Below are positions 1 through 10,148 of a stretch of 33,791 bases of DNA, piece after piece. The position numbers and the translations under genes were made by a program. Below the pieces are notes generated by a model that was given only the letters and a program-made list of their open reading frames with translations, made no database searches and was not told where the DNA came from. Source of the DNA: Vibrio halioticoli NBRC 102217 (lineage in GTDB: Bacteria; Pseudomonadota; Gammaproteobacteria; Enterobacterales; Vibrionaceae); assembly GCF_000496695.1 (NCBI RefSeq), contig NZ_BAUJ01000059.1, positions 1 through 33,791 on the forward strand, given 5' to 3'. Numbering within the stretch: position 1 is the stretch's first letter; every line of letters begins with the position of its first letter.

Positions 1-77
1 CTCTCTTCTCCTTATCTTTTAAAATAATTGAGTAGAGAAGTAGTCTTTATCGTACTTTAACGGTAATACAATACGGA

Positions 78-154
<77 letters not shown>

Positions 155-735
155 ATTTAGGCGCTTAAAACGATTTCGAATTTAAGGTCTATACCTGCTC
201 TATAACACTATGCTCTTCTTCCTTATTGTTACTTCCCTATAAAACGTTAGTATTTACAGTGTTTCTCACATTCAATTAAGAATTAACACACAGACTTATC
301 CACAAAAACCAATCTGTGGATAACTTGGTTGATAAAAATATTACACACAGTTTTTTTAAGATCTTTTGTCAAGATCTAATGTCGTAACCACGTAATAGTA
401 AAACACCTGAAAGCCATTAACCTATTGAAATAAAAGAATAAATTACAATATCTGTCGATCTATGCAATATAGTTATTCGATCTTTAATGTTGTTTTATTT
501 GATCTTTATCATATTTCGTGTCTGTGTTTAACTTTAGACATTGCTTAAACGAGCCTTGCTTTATTTTCTTTTTCCACATTGCGCACCGACTTGCGACATT
601 TCGCTAAGTTTGCGTCCTATTATGTTTTTATAAGGGAGTATTTGCGTAGGTTTATGGGGATTTATTCTGAGGGATAGGGCTTATCCAATATCTCATGCCT
701 ATAGCTGTTCATGGAGTGATACCAATCTCTGGCAT
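155..735. other. AT-rich gene-free region between tRNA-fMet and queG
   Basis: This 581-base stretch has no credible coding frame. It contains the DnaA-box cluster listed separately, a further box TTTTCCACA at 570-578, five GATCT sites between 360 and 505, and an imperfect palindrome GGATAGGGCTTATCC at 672-686. No clear intrinsic terminator is seen for either the tRNA or queG. The AT content and sites suggest protein binding rather than a transcribed gene. Confidence 0.7.
296..349. promoter_or_regulatory. datA: DnaA-box cluster, candidate datA-like locus
   Basis: Two perfect DnaA boxes lie in opposite orientation: TTATCCACA at 296-304 and TGTGGATAA at 315-323. A weaker box, TTACACACA, is at 341-349 and another full-consensus box is at 570-578. 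In E. coli the datA locus, which binds DnaA and IHF and promotes DnaA-ATP hydrolysis, lies between a tRNA gene cluster (glyVXY) and queG. Here the boxes also lie between a tRNA gene and queG. The shared position and box pair make a datA equivalent the best reading. I see only an imperfect IHF-like TTGATA at 329-334, so the IHF part is not established. Confidence 0.6.
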
Positions 736-1848
736 TTAAGCATCTCGTGGCAGCCCTTTTTGTACTATTCTAATCAGTCGCTGTTGTTTTTTGGATGTGA
801 ACTCACTTTGTGAGTTAAGACGTTCAATGGCGTAGTTGATATGATGATCAAGTACCTCACCCATTCCTAATTTGCTCTCCAGTGCTGAGATAGCCTCGGC
901 TGAGTAATTACCGTTTCCCATAGCAATAGACAAATTTCTTAACCATTGTAGATAGCCAATACGACGAATAGCTGAGCCTTCAAAGTTCTTCAAAAATTCA
1001 GCCTCACTCCATGCGAACAAAGACAGCAAATTACTATCTTCGATACTTTCTCGGCGATGGAAATCAGATTGTTCAGTAATGCTAGCAAAGCGGTTAAATG
1101 GGCAGACTAACTGGCAGTCATCACAGCCGTAGATTCTGTTTCCCATTGCATCGGATAGTTCGCTATCAATAATGCCGTCATACTCGATAGTCAGATACGA
1201 AATGCATCGTCTAGCATCGACAGTACCTTCTTCGACAATCGCCCCTGTTGGGCAACTGGTAATGCAGGATCGGCACTTGCCACACTGATTCTCTACTGGT
1301 TGATCAATCGGTAGAGGTAACCCAATCAACAGTTCTCCAAGGAAGAACCAAGATCCCGTATCGTCGTTTAACAGTAGTGAGTGCTTCCCTGTCCAGCCTA
1401 ATCCCGCTTTCTCTGCCAATGGCCGCTCCATTACAGGAGCAGAATCAACAAAGGGGCGGTAGTTGAGTTCACCAAGTTCTTGTTCGATTTTCTGAGCCAA
1501 GTTCTTTAGTTTATTTCTCATTAGCTTGTGATAGTCTCGACCTAAAGCATAGCGGCTGATATAAGCCTCTGTTGGGTCACTGAGATTGCTCGCAAAGCGG
1601 GCTTCAGGGGGAAGGTAATCCAATCGCACACTGATCACTCGAAGAGTGCCAGGGTGTAATCTGTCGGGATATAGACGTTTATCTACATTACGCTCCATCC
1701 ATTCCATATTGCCGTTATAACCCTTCTCCAACCATTGAGTTAAAGCTTGTTCACTTTTAGACAGATCAAGATCGGTAATCCCGACTTTTTGAAAGCCGAG
1801 CTCATTGCCCCAAAGTTTGATTTGTTCTGCTAAATGGTGAAGATTCAT
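736..1848 (-). CDS. queG: epoxyqueuosine reductase QueG
   Basis: Cobalamin-dependent iron-sulfur enzyme that reduces epoxyqueuosine to queuosine at the tRNA wobble position, the last step of queuosine synthesis. The 370 residues match the usual length. The likely catalytic Asp135 is in the RPFVDSAPVMER motif. The ferredoxin-like region carries C189, C192, C195 and C199 (CGKC..C...CP) and C215, C242, C245 and C249 (CDDCQLVCP), enough for two 4Fe-4S clusters. It is transcribed leftward, divergently from tsaE, with about 200 bases between the two likely starts. The start codon has no strong ribosome-binding site, but the N-terminus matches the family. Confidence 0.97.
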   Translation of the reverse strand: MNLHHLAEQIKLWGNELGFQKVGITDLDLSKSEQALTQWLEKGYNGNMEWMERNVDKRLYPDRLHPGTLRVISVRLDYLPPEARFASNLSDPTEAYISRYALGRDYHKLMRNKLKNLAQKIEQELGELNYRPFVDSAPVMERPLAEKAGLGWTGKHSLLLNDDTGSWFFLGELLIGLPLPIDQPVENQCGKCRSCITSCPTGAIVEEGTVDARRCISYLTIEYDGIIDSELSDAMGNRIYGCDDCQLVCPFNRFASITEQSDFHRRESIEDSNLLSLFAWSEAEFLKNFEGSAIRRIGYLQWLRNLSIAMGNGNYSAEAISALESKLGMGEVLDHHINYAIERLNSQSEFTSKKQQRLIRIVQKGLPRDA

Positions 1849-2048
1849 GGATTACGTCAATTAAAGGAATATAACCCTATTTTAGCGAATAAACGCACTA
1901 ACAGGTAACATCGACAGTGCTTCCTTTATAGTTATAAATGAAATTTATTTGTTCATCGTCTCTCAAACAGGCGGGTTTACTCGACAAAACGCGCTCAGTA
2001 GAGATAATTAGAGCATTATTTATAAAATCAACCGAAGACCAACCTTTT

Positions 2049-2513
2049 ATGACCCAGAAGCATTTCTCTCTTCAAGATGAGCACGATACGGTAAAACTTG
2101 GGGCAAAACTCTCAGCCCTATGCTCTGAGCAGACTACCATTTACTTACATGGTGATCTTGGGGCAGGCAAAACCACATTTAGCCGTGGCTTTATTCAGTT
2201 TATGGGTCATAAAGGAAATGTAAAAAGTCCGACTTATACACTGGTTGAGCCGTATGATTTACAACAATGGCAAGTGTATCACTTTGATCTTTACCGCCTA
2301 GCCGATCCTGAAGAGCTAGAGTTTATGGGGATTCGTGATTATTTTACGCCTGATGCTATCTGTTTGGTTGAATGGCCAGAAAAAGGTGTAGGTTTACTGC
2401 CTGAGGCTGATTTGGAACTTGATATTCGCTATCAAGGTACAGGACGAGTAGCGACTGTTACTGCAAACAGTGAAAACGGATTAACACTGATGAAAAAGCT
2501 GGAGCTAAATTGA
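2049..2513 (+). CDS. tsaE: tRNA threonylcarbamoyladenosine biosynthesis ATPase TsaE
   Basis: ATPase partner of TsaB and TsaD in making t6A at position 37 of ANN-decoding tRNAs. Counted from the ATG at 2049 it has 154 residues, the family norm. Walker A GDLGAGKT is at residues 35-42, followed by a [11 protein letters not shown] segment, HFDLYRL around Asp80 and the conserved EWP at 108-110. The frame is open back to an ATG at 1938, which would add 37 residues with no resemblance to TsaE; family length argues for 2049, although no good ribosome-binding site precedes either start. Its stop overlaps the amiB start. The nnr (yjeF) gene that precedes tsaE in E. coli is absent here. Confidence 0.93.
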   Translation: MTQKHFSLQDEHDTVKLGAKLSALCSEQTTIYLHGDLGAGKTTFSRGFIQFMGHKGNVKSPTYTLVEPYDLQQWQVYHFDLYRLADPEELEFMGIRDYFTPDAICLVEWPEKGVGLLPEADLELDIRYQGTGRVATVTANSENGLTLMKKLELN

Positions 2514-4195
2514 TTAAGAATTCAGTATGGGCGTTTACGTTGCTCTTTATTTCCTCTTTGTTTGCCACAGTGCAAGCCAATGAAATTAAAGACATTCGTA
2601 TCTCGACGACCAGTAAGGAAACAAAAGCGGTTATTGATCTCACTAAAGCCGCTGATTACAGCTTTTTTACCCTAGGCAGCCCTGAACGCATTGTGGTGGA
2701 TATCAAAAACGCCACCAATAGTGCCAAACTACCTAAGTCGGTTACTAAAAGTCCTCTTTTGAGCAAGGTAAGAGTCAGCTCTCCTCCAAATAAAAAGACC
2801 GTGCGCTTGGTGTTTGAGTTGAAAGGTAAAGTCTCGCCAAATGTGTTTAAGTTAAAACCGGGCAGTGGTTTTGGACACAGGTTAGTGGTGGATATACCAT
2901 TAAATGGTCAACAGATAGCATTACAATCAACAGCCAAACCTAAACCTGTTGTTGTAACTAAAGCTAGTATTCCGTATCGCAAAGAAGTCTTGATTGTTAT
3001 CGATCCGGGTCATGGTGGTAAAGATCCTGGCTCTATTGGTCCCAGCAAAAAATACGAAAAGCTCGTGACTTTAAGCATTGCGAAGAAGCTAGCCGCGCAA
3101 TTAAATGCTGAGCCCGGTATCAGAACAAAATTAACCCGTACTGGTAACTACTATGTGCCACTCGATCAGCGCGTGGCGATTGCCGATAAATATAAAGCGC
3201 ACTTATTTATCTCTATCCATGCGGATGCTTTCACTTCACCACGCCCGAGAGGCGCATCGGTTTTCTTCTTAAACGACCGTCGTAGAAATACGGAAATTTC
3301 CCGCTGGGTAGAAAACCAAGAACGTCAGTCACGCAAGCTAGGTGGCACATCGACGGTGACTAACCCAGATAGAATCGTAAACCATACCTTATTGGATTTG
3401 CAATTTACTATATCGAAACGCGAAGGTGAAAAGCTAGCGACTGAGATTTTGGGGGAGTTGAAAAAGGTCGCGCGACTGCATAAAGATAAACCGAGTGAAG
3501 CGAGTTTGGCGGTATTACGTTCTCCACAAATTCCATCGGTTTTGGTTGAAACCGGTTTTATTTCTAACCCAACCGAAGAGAAACTGCTGTTCCAACGTTC
3601 ATATCAAGATAAGTTAGCCAGCTCGATAACTCGTGCGGTAGTGACTTACCTAAAAGAGAACCCGCCAGAAGGGACTGGCTTTGATAAGTCCGTTCCTCAT
3701 CATCACGGAGTGTATGTTGTTCAACGTGGCGACTTTTTATCTAAGATTGCGAAAAATCATAAGGTTTCAGTTAGCGCCCTTAAGGCTGCCAATAACTTGA
3801 AAAGTGATACGGTAAAAGTAGGGCAAAAGCTCACTATTCCGGGGGTAAAAACAGCATCGACAACGCACTTAAATACGGTTGAAACTAAATCTATTACCCA
3901 CGTAGTGAAGTCCGGAGAATACCTTGGCAAGATTGCCAAGCAGTACAAGGTTTCTGTCGCGGCCATTCAGCGTGAGAACAAATTAAAATCCAGCAAAGTA
4001 CATGTTGGGCAAAAGCTGAAAATAACGGTGGCAGTGAAAGATGCTCCGATACGTAAGCATAAAGTTCAGCGAGGCGAGTTCTTAGGTAAGATTGCCTCCA
4101 AATACGGTGTTTCGGTCAGTAGCATTCGCAGTGCTAACAAACTCCGCTCTGATGAACTTGCCATTGGGCAAGTGCTGATTATTCCAAACCGATGA
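2510..4195 (+). CDS. amiB: N-acetylmuramoyl-L-alanine amidase AmiB
   Basis: Periplasmic zinc amidase that cleaves septal peptidoglycan during daughter-cell separation. The 561-residue protein has a signal peptide (about 1-23, ending VQA), an AMIN domain (about 25-130), an Amidase_3 catalytic domain (about 158-382) and three C-terminal LysM repeats (about 401-444, 464-506, 517-559). Zinc ligands are probably H168 (DPGHGG), E183 and H237 (SIHADA); E347 in VETGFISN is the catalytic glutamate. The start is a TTG inside the end of tsaE (TTGA overlap), implying translational coupling, and the stop overlaps mutL by 4 bases. Three LysM repeats indicate strong wall binding. Confidence 0.96.
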   Translation: MIKNSVWAFTLLFISSLFATVQANEIKDIRISTTSKETKAVIDLTKAADYSFFTLGSPERIVVDIKNATNSAKLPKSVTKSPLLSKVRVSSPPNKKTVRLVFELKGKVSPNVFKLKPGSGFGHRLVVDIPLNGQQIALQSTAKPKPVVVTKASIPYRKEVLIVIDPGHGGKDPGSIGPSKKYEKLVTLSIAKKLAAQLNAEPGIRTKLTRTGNYYVPLDQRVAIADKYKAHLFISIHADAFTSPRPRGASVFFLNDRRRNTEISRWVENQERQSRKLGGTSTVTNPDRIVNHTLLDLQFTISKREGEKLATEILGELKKVARLHKDKPSEASLAVLRSPQIPSVLVETGFISNPTEEKLLFQRSYQDKLASSITRAVVTYLKENPPEGTGFDKSVPHHHGVYVVQRGDFLSKIAKNHKVSVSALKAANNLKSDTVKVGQKLTIPGVKTASTTHLNTVETKSITHVVKSGEYLGKIAKQYKVSVAAIQRENKLKSSKVHVGQKLKITVAVKDAPIRKHKVQRGEFLGKIASKYGVSVSSIRSANKLRSDELAIGQVLIIPNR

Positions 4196-6216
4196 GTGAA
4201 ATAAAAATTCTGCCAGCACGACTGGCCAACCAAATAGCCGCAGGAGAGGTGGTTGAAAGACCCGCTTCTGTGGTGAAAGAGCTAGTCGAAAATAGCATAG
4301 ATGCTGGCGCGACTCGTATTGATATCGATATTGAGAAAGGCGGCAGTAAGCTGATTCGCATTCGAGACAATGGCAAGGGTATCATTAAAGATGAACTGCA
4401 ATTGGCTTTGAGCCGACATGCCACCTCAAAGATCACTAGCCTAGATGACCTTGAAGCGATCATGAGCTTAGGGTTTCGCGGAGAAGCGCTCGCCAGTATT
4501 AGCTCGGTATCTCGCTTAACGCTCACTTCACGCACAGCAACGCAAGAACAGGCATGGTCTGCGTATTCTGAAGGGCGTGATATGCAGGTCAAACTGCAAC
4601 CGACCGCGCATCCTATTGGTACTTCGGTTGAAGTGTTAGACCTGTTTTTTAATACCCCTGCCAGACGCAAATTCCTGCGTACCGAAAAAACAGAATTTAC
4701 CCATATTGAAGAGCTATTAAAGCGAATCGCGTTAAGCTGTTTTCAGGTCACGATCAACCTTAGACATAATGGCAAGCTGGTTAAACAATACCGCGCGGCA
4801 AAAACCGATCGTCAAATAGAACAACGGGTGCAGTCGGTGTGCGGCAAGAATTTTGCCGACAACATGCTCAGAGTGGAACTGCAGCACCAAGATTTAAAAC
4901 TGTATGGTTGGATAACCACACCATTGGCGGCTCGCTCACAAGGTGATTTGCAATATTGCTACGTCAATGGACGTATGATGCGCGATAAGTTAATCAACCA
5001 TGCCATTCGTCAAAGCTACGAGCACACCTTAAGACCCGATCAATATGCTGCTTACGTGCTGTTTATCGAGATAGATGCGTATCAGGTGGATGTGAACGTA
5101 CATCCGGCTAAACATGAAGTGCGTTTTCATCAAGGGCGTGTGGTGCATGATTTTATCTACCAAGCTTTGGTGGATGCATTAGCTCAATCACAGCAACTCG
5201 TCTCACAAGAAAGACGTGAGAGCGCTTATGCCACTCCTCATCCGGTTGTGGACAGCGATGAAATCCAGCCTGCTAGTACCTCTGGTGCTAGCGCTACAGA
5301 AGCAAGCCTTTCACAAAATGAAGCGCAAGCGATACAGCAGTCTCCGGCTTATCCAAATAAAGCACCGCAACCAAATTCTGGTTCGGGCTGGGGTGCTGAT
5401 TCTGCTTCAAACTCAAGTTACAATGCAGGATCGAGTGGGCAGAGCGCGACTAAAAGAAGCGCTCCGCGACCTGAAAAATCGCAAGTAACCGAAAGAGAGG
5501 CCGGAGTTTACCAACAACTGATGACGGTAGATAAAGCCGACTCATCTCAACCTGATTTAGCGACGCAAAGCGTCAGTCACAGTGCCCGTATTGCACCATC
5601 AAAGGTAGCAAGTGAATCGAACACGGTCGGTACTGCTAGTCTTGCGCTGCCTAAGTCAGTGACGCAACTTGGCAAAGCACTAACGGTTGTCAATGAGCGT
5701 TACTTACTTATTAATACCAATGCAGGTTGTGCATTGTTGTCACTGGCCAGAGCTGAAACTTTAAAACTGCGTGGTCAGTTGTCCGTAGAACAAAGACAAT
5801 TGGTAAAACAGCCCCTATTGATACCGCTAGCATTAAAAGTCAGCAGTGACGATATTGAGCAGTTAAAACAAATTCAACCTATGCTACAACGCTTTGCCAT
5901 TCAGCTAATGTTTAAAGCGGGATCAAAAGTGATGATCATGGCGGTTCCTCAGCCTCTAAGACAACACAATTTACAGCAACTTTTTTCTCAATTACTGACT
6001 CAGTTAAGCCGTGGTCAAGCCATGTCGTTTGAGCAATTAAGCTTATGGCTTGCTTCTCAAGTGGCAGAGCAAAATAAGGTCTACACTTTATCTGAAGCTG
6101 TGCAGTTATTGTCTGATCTAGAAGGCGTGTCATTGCAAGGTCTAGACTTACAAGATACTCAACTTATTCAATTAGTGGATTTTTCCACACCAATTAAAGC
6201 GCTATTACATGAATGA
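4192..6216 (+). CDS. mutL: DNA mismatch repair protein MutL
   Basis: ATP-driven mediator between MutS mismatch recognition and MutH or UvrD. The N-terminal GHKL ATPase is clear: E30 and N34 in [18 protein letters not shown] at 59-64 and GFRGEAL at 94-100. After the transducer domain (to about 330) comes a low-complexity linker rich in Ser, Gln and Ala (about 340-490), then a C-terminal dimerisation domain (about 490-674). The endonuclease motif DQHAxxER found in MutL of bacteria lacking MutH is not present, as expected for a MutH-type gammaproteobacterium. It overlaps amiB by 4 bases and miaA by 8, consistent with one operon. Confidence 0.97.
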   Translation: MSEIKILPARLANQIAAGEVVERPASVVKELVENSIDAGATRIDIDIEKGGSKLIRIRDNGKGIIKDELQLALSRHATSKITSLDDLEAIMSLGFRGEALASISSVSRLTLTSRTATQEQAWSAYSEGRDMQVKLQPTAHPIGTSVEVLDLFFNTPARRKFLRTEKTEFTHIEELLKRIALSCFQVTINLRHNGKLVKQYRAAKTDRQIEQRVQSVCGKNFADNMLRVELQHQDLKLYGWITTPLAARSQGDLQYCYVNGRMMRDKLINHAIRQSYEHTLRPDQYAAYVLFIEIDAYQVDVNVHPAKHEVRFHQGRVVHDFIYQALVDALAQSQQLVSQERRESAYATPHPVVDSDEIQPASTSGASATEASLSQNEAQAIQQSPAYPNKAPQPNSGSGWGADSASNSSYNAGSSGQSATKRSAPRPEKSQVTEREAGVYQQLMTVDKADSSQPDLATQSVSHSARIAPSKVASESNTVGTASLALPKSVTQLGKALTVVNERYLLINTNAGCALLSLARAETLKLRGQLSVEQRQLVKQPLLIPLALKVSSDDIEQLKQIQPMLQRFAIQLMFKAGSKVMIMAVPQPLRQHNLQQLFSQLLTQLSRGQAMSFEQLSLWLASQVAEQNKVYTLSEAVQLLSDLEGVSLQGLDLQDTQLIQLVDFSTPIKALLHE

Positions 6217-7141
6217 TAAATTGCCTTTGGCTATATTTTTAATGGGCCCAACGGCTTCAGGGAAAACTGAATTGGCGATTCGTTTACGCCGTCGCTTTCC
6301 TATTGAGCTAATCAGTGTCGATTCAGCCCTAGTGTACAAAGGGATGGATATAGGCACAGCAAAACCTACTGCCGAAGAGCAGGCAGCCGCACCACATCGT
6401 CTGATTGATATTATCGACCCTTCACAAGCGTATTCTGCGGCGGATTTTCGTCGAGATGCCTTACAGCTCATGCAAGAGATCACCGCACAAGGCAAAATTC
6501 CTATGTTGGTCGGTGGAACTATGTTGTATTACAAAGCTCTATTAGAAGGGCTTTCGCCATTGCCAGCGGCAGACCAAACCATTCGCGCTCAAATTGAACA
6601 ACAAGCGCAAGAGAAAGGTTGGCAAGCTCTGCATGATGAACTCAGAGAGATTGATCCTGTATCGGCGGAGCGTATTCACCCCAATGATCCACAGCGTTTA
6701 TCTCGAGCATTAGAAGTGTATCGCATTACCGGAAAGTCTTTAACTGAGCTCACTCAGCAAAAAGGCGAGCCGATTCCATACAATGTGAAGCAGTTTGCAA
6801 TAGCGCCTCAAGAACGCTCTGAATTACATCGCAGAATCGAACTTCGCTATGAAAACATGGTGCAAGCAGGCTTTGAAGACGAAGTGAGAGCCTTGCATCA
6901 ACGCACTGATTTACATGCAGAACTTCCCGCAATTCGTTGCGTGGGCTATCGTCAAATGTGGGGATACCTTGAAGGTGAATACAGTTTTGATGAAGCAATA
7001 TTTAAAGGGATTTGTGCCACTAGACAGCTAGCGAAACGCCAAATTACTTGGCTTCGTAGTTGGGATGACTTAACTTGGCTTGATAGTCTAAATATCGATC
7101 AAGGAGTAGAAACTATCGCAAATGTCATAGCATCTAATTGA
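6209..7141 (+). CDS. miaA: tRNA dimethylallyltransferase MiaA
   Basis: Transfers a dimethylallyl group to A37 of tRNAs reading UNN codons, the first step of ms2i6A synthesis. The 310-residue protein has the P-loop GPTASGKT at 13-20, [18 protein letters not shown] (catalytic Asp38), the [11 protein letters not shown] segment at 101-111 and the late [10 protein letters not shown] and [13 protein letters not shown] motifs. It starts inside the end of mutL. In E. coli several hfq promoters lie within miaA, and hfq follows here too, 163 bases downstream. Confidence 0.97.
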   Translation: MNDKLPLAIFLMGPTASGKTELAIRLRRRFPIELISVDSALVYKGMDIGTAKPTAEEQAAAPHRLIDIIDPSQAYSAADFRRDALQLMQEITAQGKIPMLVGGTMLYYKALLEGLSPLPAADQTIRAQIEQQAQEKGWQALHDELREIDPVSAERIHPNDPQRLSRALEVYRITGKSLTELTQQKGEPIPYNVKQFAIAPQERSELHRRIELRYENMVQAGFEDEVRALHQRTDLHAELPAIRCVGYRQMWGYLEGEYSFDEAIFKGICATRQLAKRQITWLRSWDDLTWLDSLNIDQGVETIANVIASN

Positions 7142-7175
7142 ATTTGCTGTGTATAATATGATCGTTTTGCATAAA

Positions 7176-7215
7176 CAATACCTCTACACGGAATGTAGTA
7201 ATTTTTGAGGTATTG
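7176..7215 (+). promoter_or_regulatory. hairpin in the miaA-hfq intergenic region
   Basis: The arms CAATACCT (7176-7183) and AGGTATTG (7208-7215) are perfectly complementary. An inner stem CTACA (7184-7188) pairs with TGTAG (7194-7198) around the loop CGGAA, leaving a U-rich bulge (TAATTTTTG) on the 3' side. A TATAAT hexamer is at 7152-7157 just upstream, without a good -35. The hairpin lies about 90 bases before the hfq start. It could be a leader element, and the U-rich bulge resembles an Hfq contact site. It lacks the terminal T-run of an ordinary terminator. Confidence 0.5.
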
Positions 7216-7229
7216 TATGGTTTAGCTAG

Positions 7230-7565
<336 letters not shown>

Positions 7566-7614
7566 TTGAATACGTTACTTAATTATCAAAAAAATTGTGT
7601 AAGGAGCTTATCGC

Positions 7615-8904
7615 TTGTTTGACCGGTATGAATCAGGTGAACAGGCGATACTTGTTCATATTAACTTTACACAAGAAGGGGAGTGGGAAGACTTAGCCGA
7701 ATTTGAAATGTTGGTGTCTTCTGCAGGAGTAAACAACCTGCAAACAGTAACAGGCAGTCGCCAAGCCCCTCATGCTAAATACTATGTGGGCGAAGGTAAG
7801 GCTCAAGAAATTGCTGATCTTGTTCAGCTACTTGATGCCGAGATCATTATCTTCAACCATTCTCTTTCTCCTGCTCAGGAACGAAATCTCGAACAATTGT
7901 GTAAATGTCGTGTATTAGACCGCACTGGTTTGATCTTGGATATTTTTGCTCAACGCGCTAGAACCCATGAGGGTAAGCTGCAAGTTGAATTGGCACAATT
8001 GCGCCATCTTTCTACCCGATTAATTCGTGGTTGGACTCACTTAGAGAGACAAAAGGGCGGTATTGGCTTAAGAGGGCCGGGTGAAACCCAGCTTGAAACC
8101 GACCGACGTTTACTCCGAGATAGAATCAAAGCCATCCTACGTCGTTTAGAAAAGGTAGCGAAGCAACGAGAGCAAGGTCGCAGAGCGAGAAAGCGTGCAG
8201 AAATTCCAACTGTCTCTTTGGTAGGATATACCAATGCGGGCAAATCCACTTTATTTAACCGGATCACCGAAGCCAGCGTTTATGCTGCTGATCAGCTATT
8301 TGCTACTTTGGACCCGACTCTACGTAAAATAGAGTTAGAAGATGTGGGTTTGGCGATTTTAGCGGATACGGTCGGATTTATTCGTCATCTTCCGCATGAT
8401 TTAGTCGCGGCTTTTAAAGCCACTTTGCAAGAAACTCAAGAAGCTGACATTTTGTTACATGTTATAGATGCCAGCGACGAGCGTTTCAGAGAGAATACCC
8501 AAGCTGTCGATATCGTCTTAGAAGAGATCGATGCGCATGAAATCCCTGTTTTGCTTGTGATGAACAAAATAGACAACATGGAACAGCAATCTCCTCGTAT
8601 TGAATATAACGAAGAGGGCGTACCGACCATCGTATGGGTTTCAGCGATGGAAGGCTTGGGTTTAGATCTACTGTTTCAAGCATTAACTGAGCGTTTAGCC
8701 AGTCAAATGGTCGAATATAGTTTGTGCATTCCGCCTTTACATCAAGGGCGTTTACGCAGTGTATTTTTCAATATGAAATCTATTCGACAAGAGGCATATG
8801 ATTCAGAAGGCAACTTATTGATCGATATTCGTATGCAACAAGCCGATTGGGCTAGATTGCAAAAGAGAGAAGAAGCGCAGTTGGATGACTTTATAGTCAT
8901 CTAA
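7615..8904 (+). CDS. hflX: ribosome-rescue GTPase HflX
   Basis: GTPase that binds 50S subunits and splits stalled ribosomes. The 429 residues include the N-terminal HflX domain, the GGIGLRGPGETQLETDRR glycine-rich motif (148-165), a coiled-coil Arg/Lys-rich segment (about 167-195), and G motifs GYTNAGKST (204-212), DTVGF (251-255) and NKID (317-320). The start is a TTG at 7615, supported by a strong AAGGAG at 7601-7606 with 8-base spacing and by the family N-terminus. It lies between hfq and hflK as in E. coli. Confidence 0.97.
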   Translation: MFDRYESGEQAILVHINFTQEGEWEDLAEFEMLVSSAGVNNLQTVTGSRQAPHAKYYVGEGKAQEIADLVQLLDAEIIIFNHSLSPAQERNLEQLCKCRVLDRTGLILDIFAQRARTHEGKLQVELAQLRHLSTRLIRGWTHLERQKGGIGLRGPGETQLETDRRLLRDRIKAILRRLEKVAKQREQGRRARKRAEIPTVSLVGYTNAGKSTLFNRITEASVYAADQLFATLDPTLRKIELEDVGLAILADTVGFIRHLPHDLVAAFKATLQETQEADILLHVIDASDERFRENTQAVDIVLEEIDAHEIPVLLVMNKIDNMEQQSPRIEYNEEGVPTIVWVSAMEGLGLDLLFQALTERLASQMVEYSLCIPPLHQGRLRSVFFNMKSIRQEAYDSEGNLLIDIRMQQADWARLQKREEAQLDDFIVI

Positions 8905-8949
8905 AAGACTGTTACTTTATAACGTCATATCTAGTGATGGAGATTTCTA

Positions 8950-10146
8950 ATGGCGTGGAACGAGCCTGGAAATAATAATGGAAATAATGGCCGCGATAAC
9001 GACCCTTGGGGTAATAATGATCGTGGTAAACAGCAATCCGGTGGTCGCAATCAAGGGCCGCCAGATTTAGATGAAGTGTTTAATAAGCTGAGTCAAAAGC
9101 TGGGTGGCAAATTTGGTAAGCGCGGTGGGGGTTCATCTTCTACCGGTGGTGGTGCAATTGGTTTTGGATTGATTGCATTAGTGGCTGTTGTCATTTGGGT
9201 TGGTTCTGGTTTCTATACCGTTGGTGAAGCTGAGCGAGGCGTAGTGCTTCGTTTAGGTAAATACGACCGTATCGTTGATCCAGGCCTAAACTGGCGTCCA
9301 CGCTTTATTGATGAAGTAACCACAGTTAACGTTGAAGCCATTCGTGCACTTCAAGCTTCTGGCTTGATGCTAACGAAAGATGAGAACGTAGTAACCGTTG
9401 GTATGGGTGTTCAGTACCGAGTATCCGATCCATATAAATACTTGTTCCGCGTAACTAACGCTGATGACAGCTTACGTCAAGCAACAGATTCTGCACTACG
9501 TGCGGTAATCGGTGATTCATTGATGGACAGTATCTTGACTAGTGGTCGTCAACAAATTCGTCAAAGCACTCAAGAAACCCTAAACAGTATCATTGATAAC
9601 TATGATATGGGTATTCAGATTGTTGACGTGAACTTCCAGTCAGCACGTCCACCAGAGCAAGTTAAAGATTCATTTGACGATGCTATTGCGGCGCGTGAGG
9701 ATGAAGAGCGTTTCATTCGTGAAGCTGAAGCTTACAAGAATGAAATCTTGCCTAAAGCAACCGGTCGTGCAGAGCGTTTGAAGAAAGAAGCGCTTGGTTA
9801 CAGCGAACGTGTAGTAAACGAAGCATACGGTCAAGTGGCTCAGTTTGAAAAACTACTTCCTGAATATCAGGCTGCACCAGAAGTCACTCGTAATCGTATG
9901 TATTTAGATACAATGGAAGAAGTGTACTCGAATACATCGAAAGTACTGATTGATTCTGACTCTAGTGGCAACCTACTTTACCTACCAATTGATAAATTGG
10001 CAGGCCAAGAAAGTTCAGCAACTAAACGTTCAAGTAAGTCATCGTCAACCTACGATAAGATCGAGTTAGATGCAGATAAAGCGAAAACAACTGCACCAGC
10101 GACTAACTCTCGTACAACAACGACTACTCGTGAAGGGAGATACTAG
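8950..10146 (+). CDS. hflK: FtsH protease modulator HflK
   Basis: Inner-membrane SPFH/prohibitin-family protein that with HflC forms a cage around FtsH. The 398 residues begin with a Gly/Asn-rich cytoplasmic segment (about 1-66), one membrane helix (about 68-88), then the SPFH domain starting AERGVVLRLGKYDRIVDPG and a long helical region (about 250-330). The C-terminus is Ser/Thr-rich. It is followed after 2 bases by hflC, so the two are co-translated. The spacing from hflX (45 bases) fits one operon. Confidence 0.97.
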   Translation: MAWNEPGNNNGNNGRDNDPWGNNDRGKQQSGGRNQGPPDLDEVFNKLSQKLGGKFGKRGGGSSSTGGGAIGFGLIALVAVVIWVGSGFYTVGEAERGVVLRLGKYDRIVDPGLNWRPRFIDEVTTVNVEAIRALQASGLMLTKDENVVTVGMGVQYRVSDPYKYLFRVTNADDSLRQATDSALRAVIGDSLMDSILTSGRQQIRQSTQETLNSIIDNYDMGIQIVDVNFQSARPPEQVKDSFDDAIAAREDEERFIREAEAYKNEILPKATGRAERLKKEALGYSERVVNEAYGQVAQFEKLLPEYQAAPEVTRNRMYLDTMEEVYSNTSKVLIDSDSSGNLLYLPIDKLAGQESSATKRSSKSSSTYDKIELDADKAKTTAPATNSRTTTTTREGRY

Positions 10147-10148
10147 GA

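Noticed and set aside
155..735. A chromosomal replication origin (oriC), given DnaA boxes plus GATCT-rich AT DNA
   Set aside because: The oriC of gammaproteobacterial and vibrio chromosome I lies by mnmG, mioC or dnaA, none of which is here. The tRNA-queG position matches datA instead, and only two perfect boxes are close together.
2510..2512. A frameshift or missing start in amiB because no ATG lies at the tsaE junction
   Set aside because: TTG is an accepted start; the signal peptide begins right there and the overlap with the tsaE stop fits translational coupling.
4179..4670. A 163-codon minus-strand open frame opposite mutL
   Set aside because: It lies wholly over the conserved MutL ATPase domain, has no family resemblance or ribosome-binding site, and is explained as a shadow of that gene.
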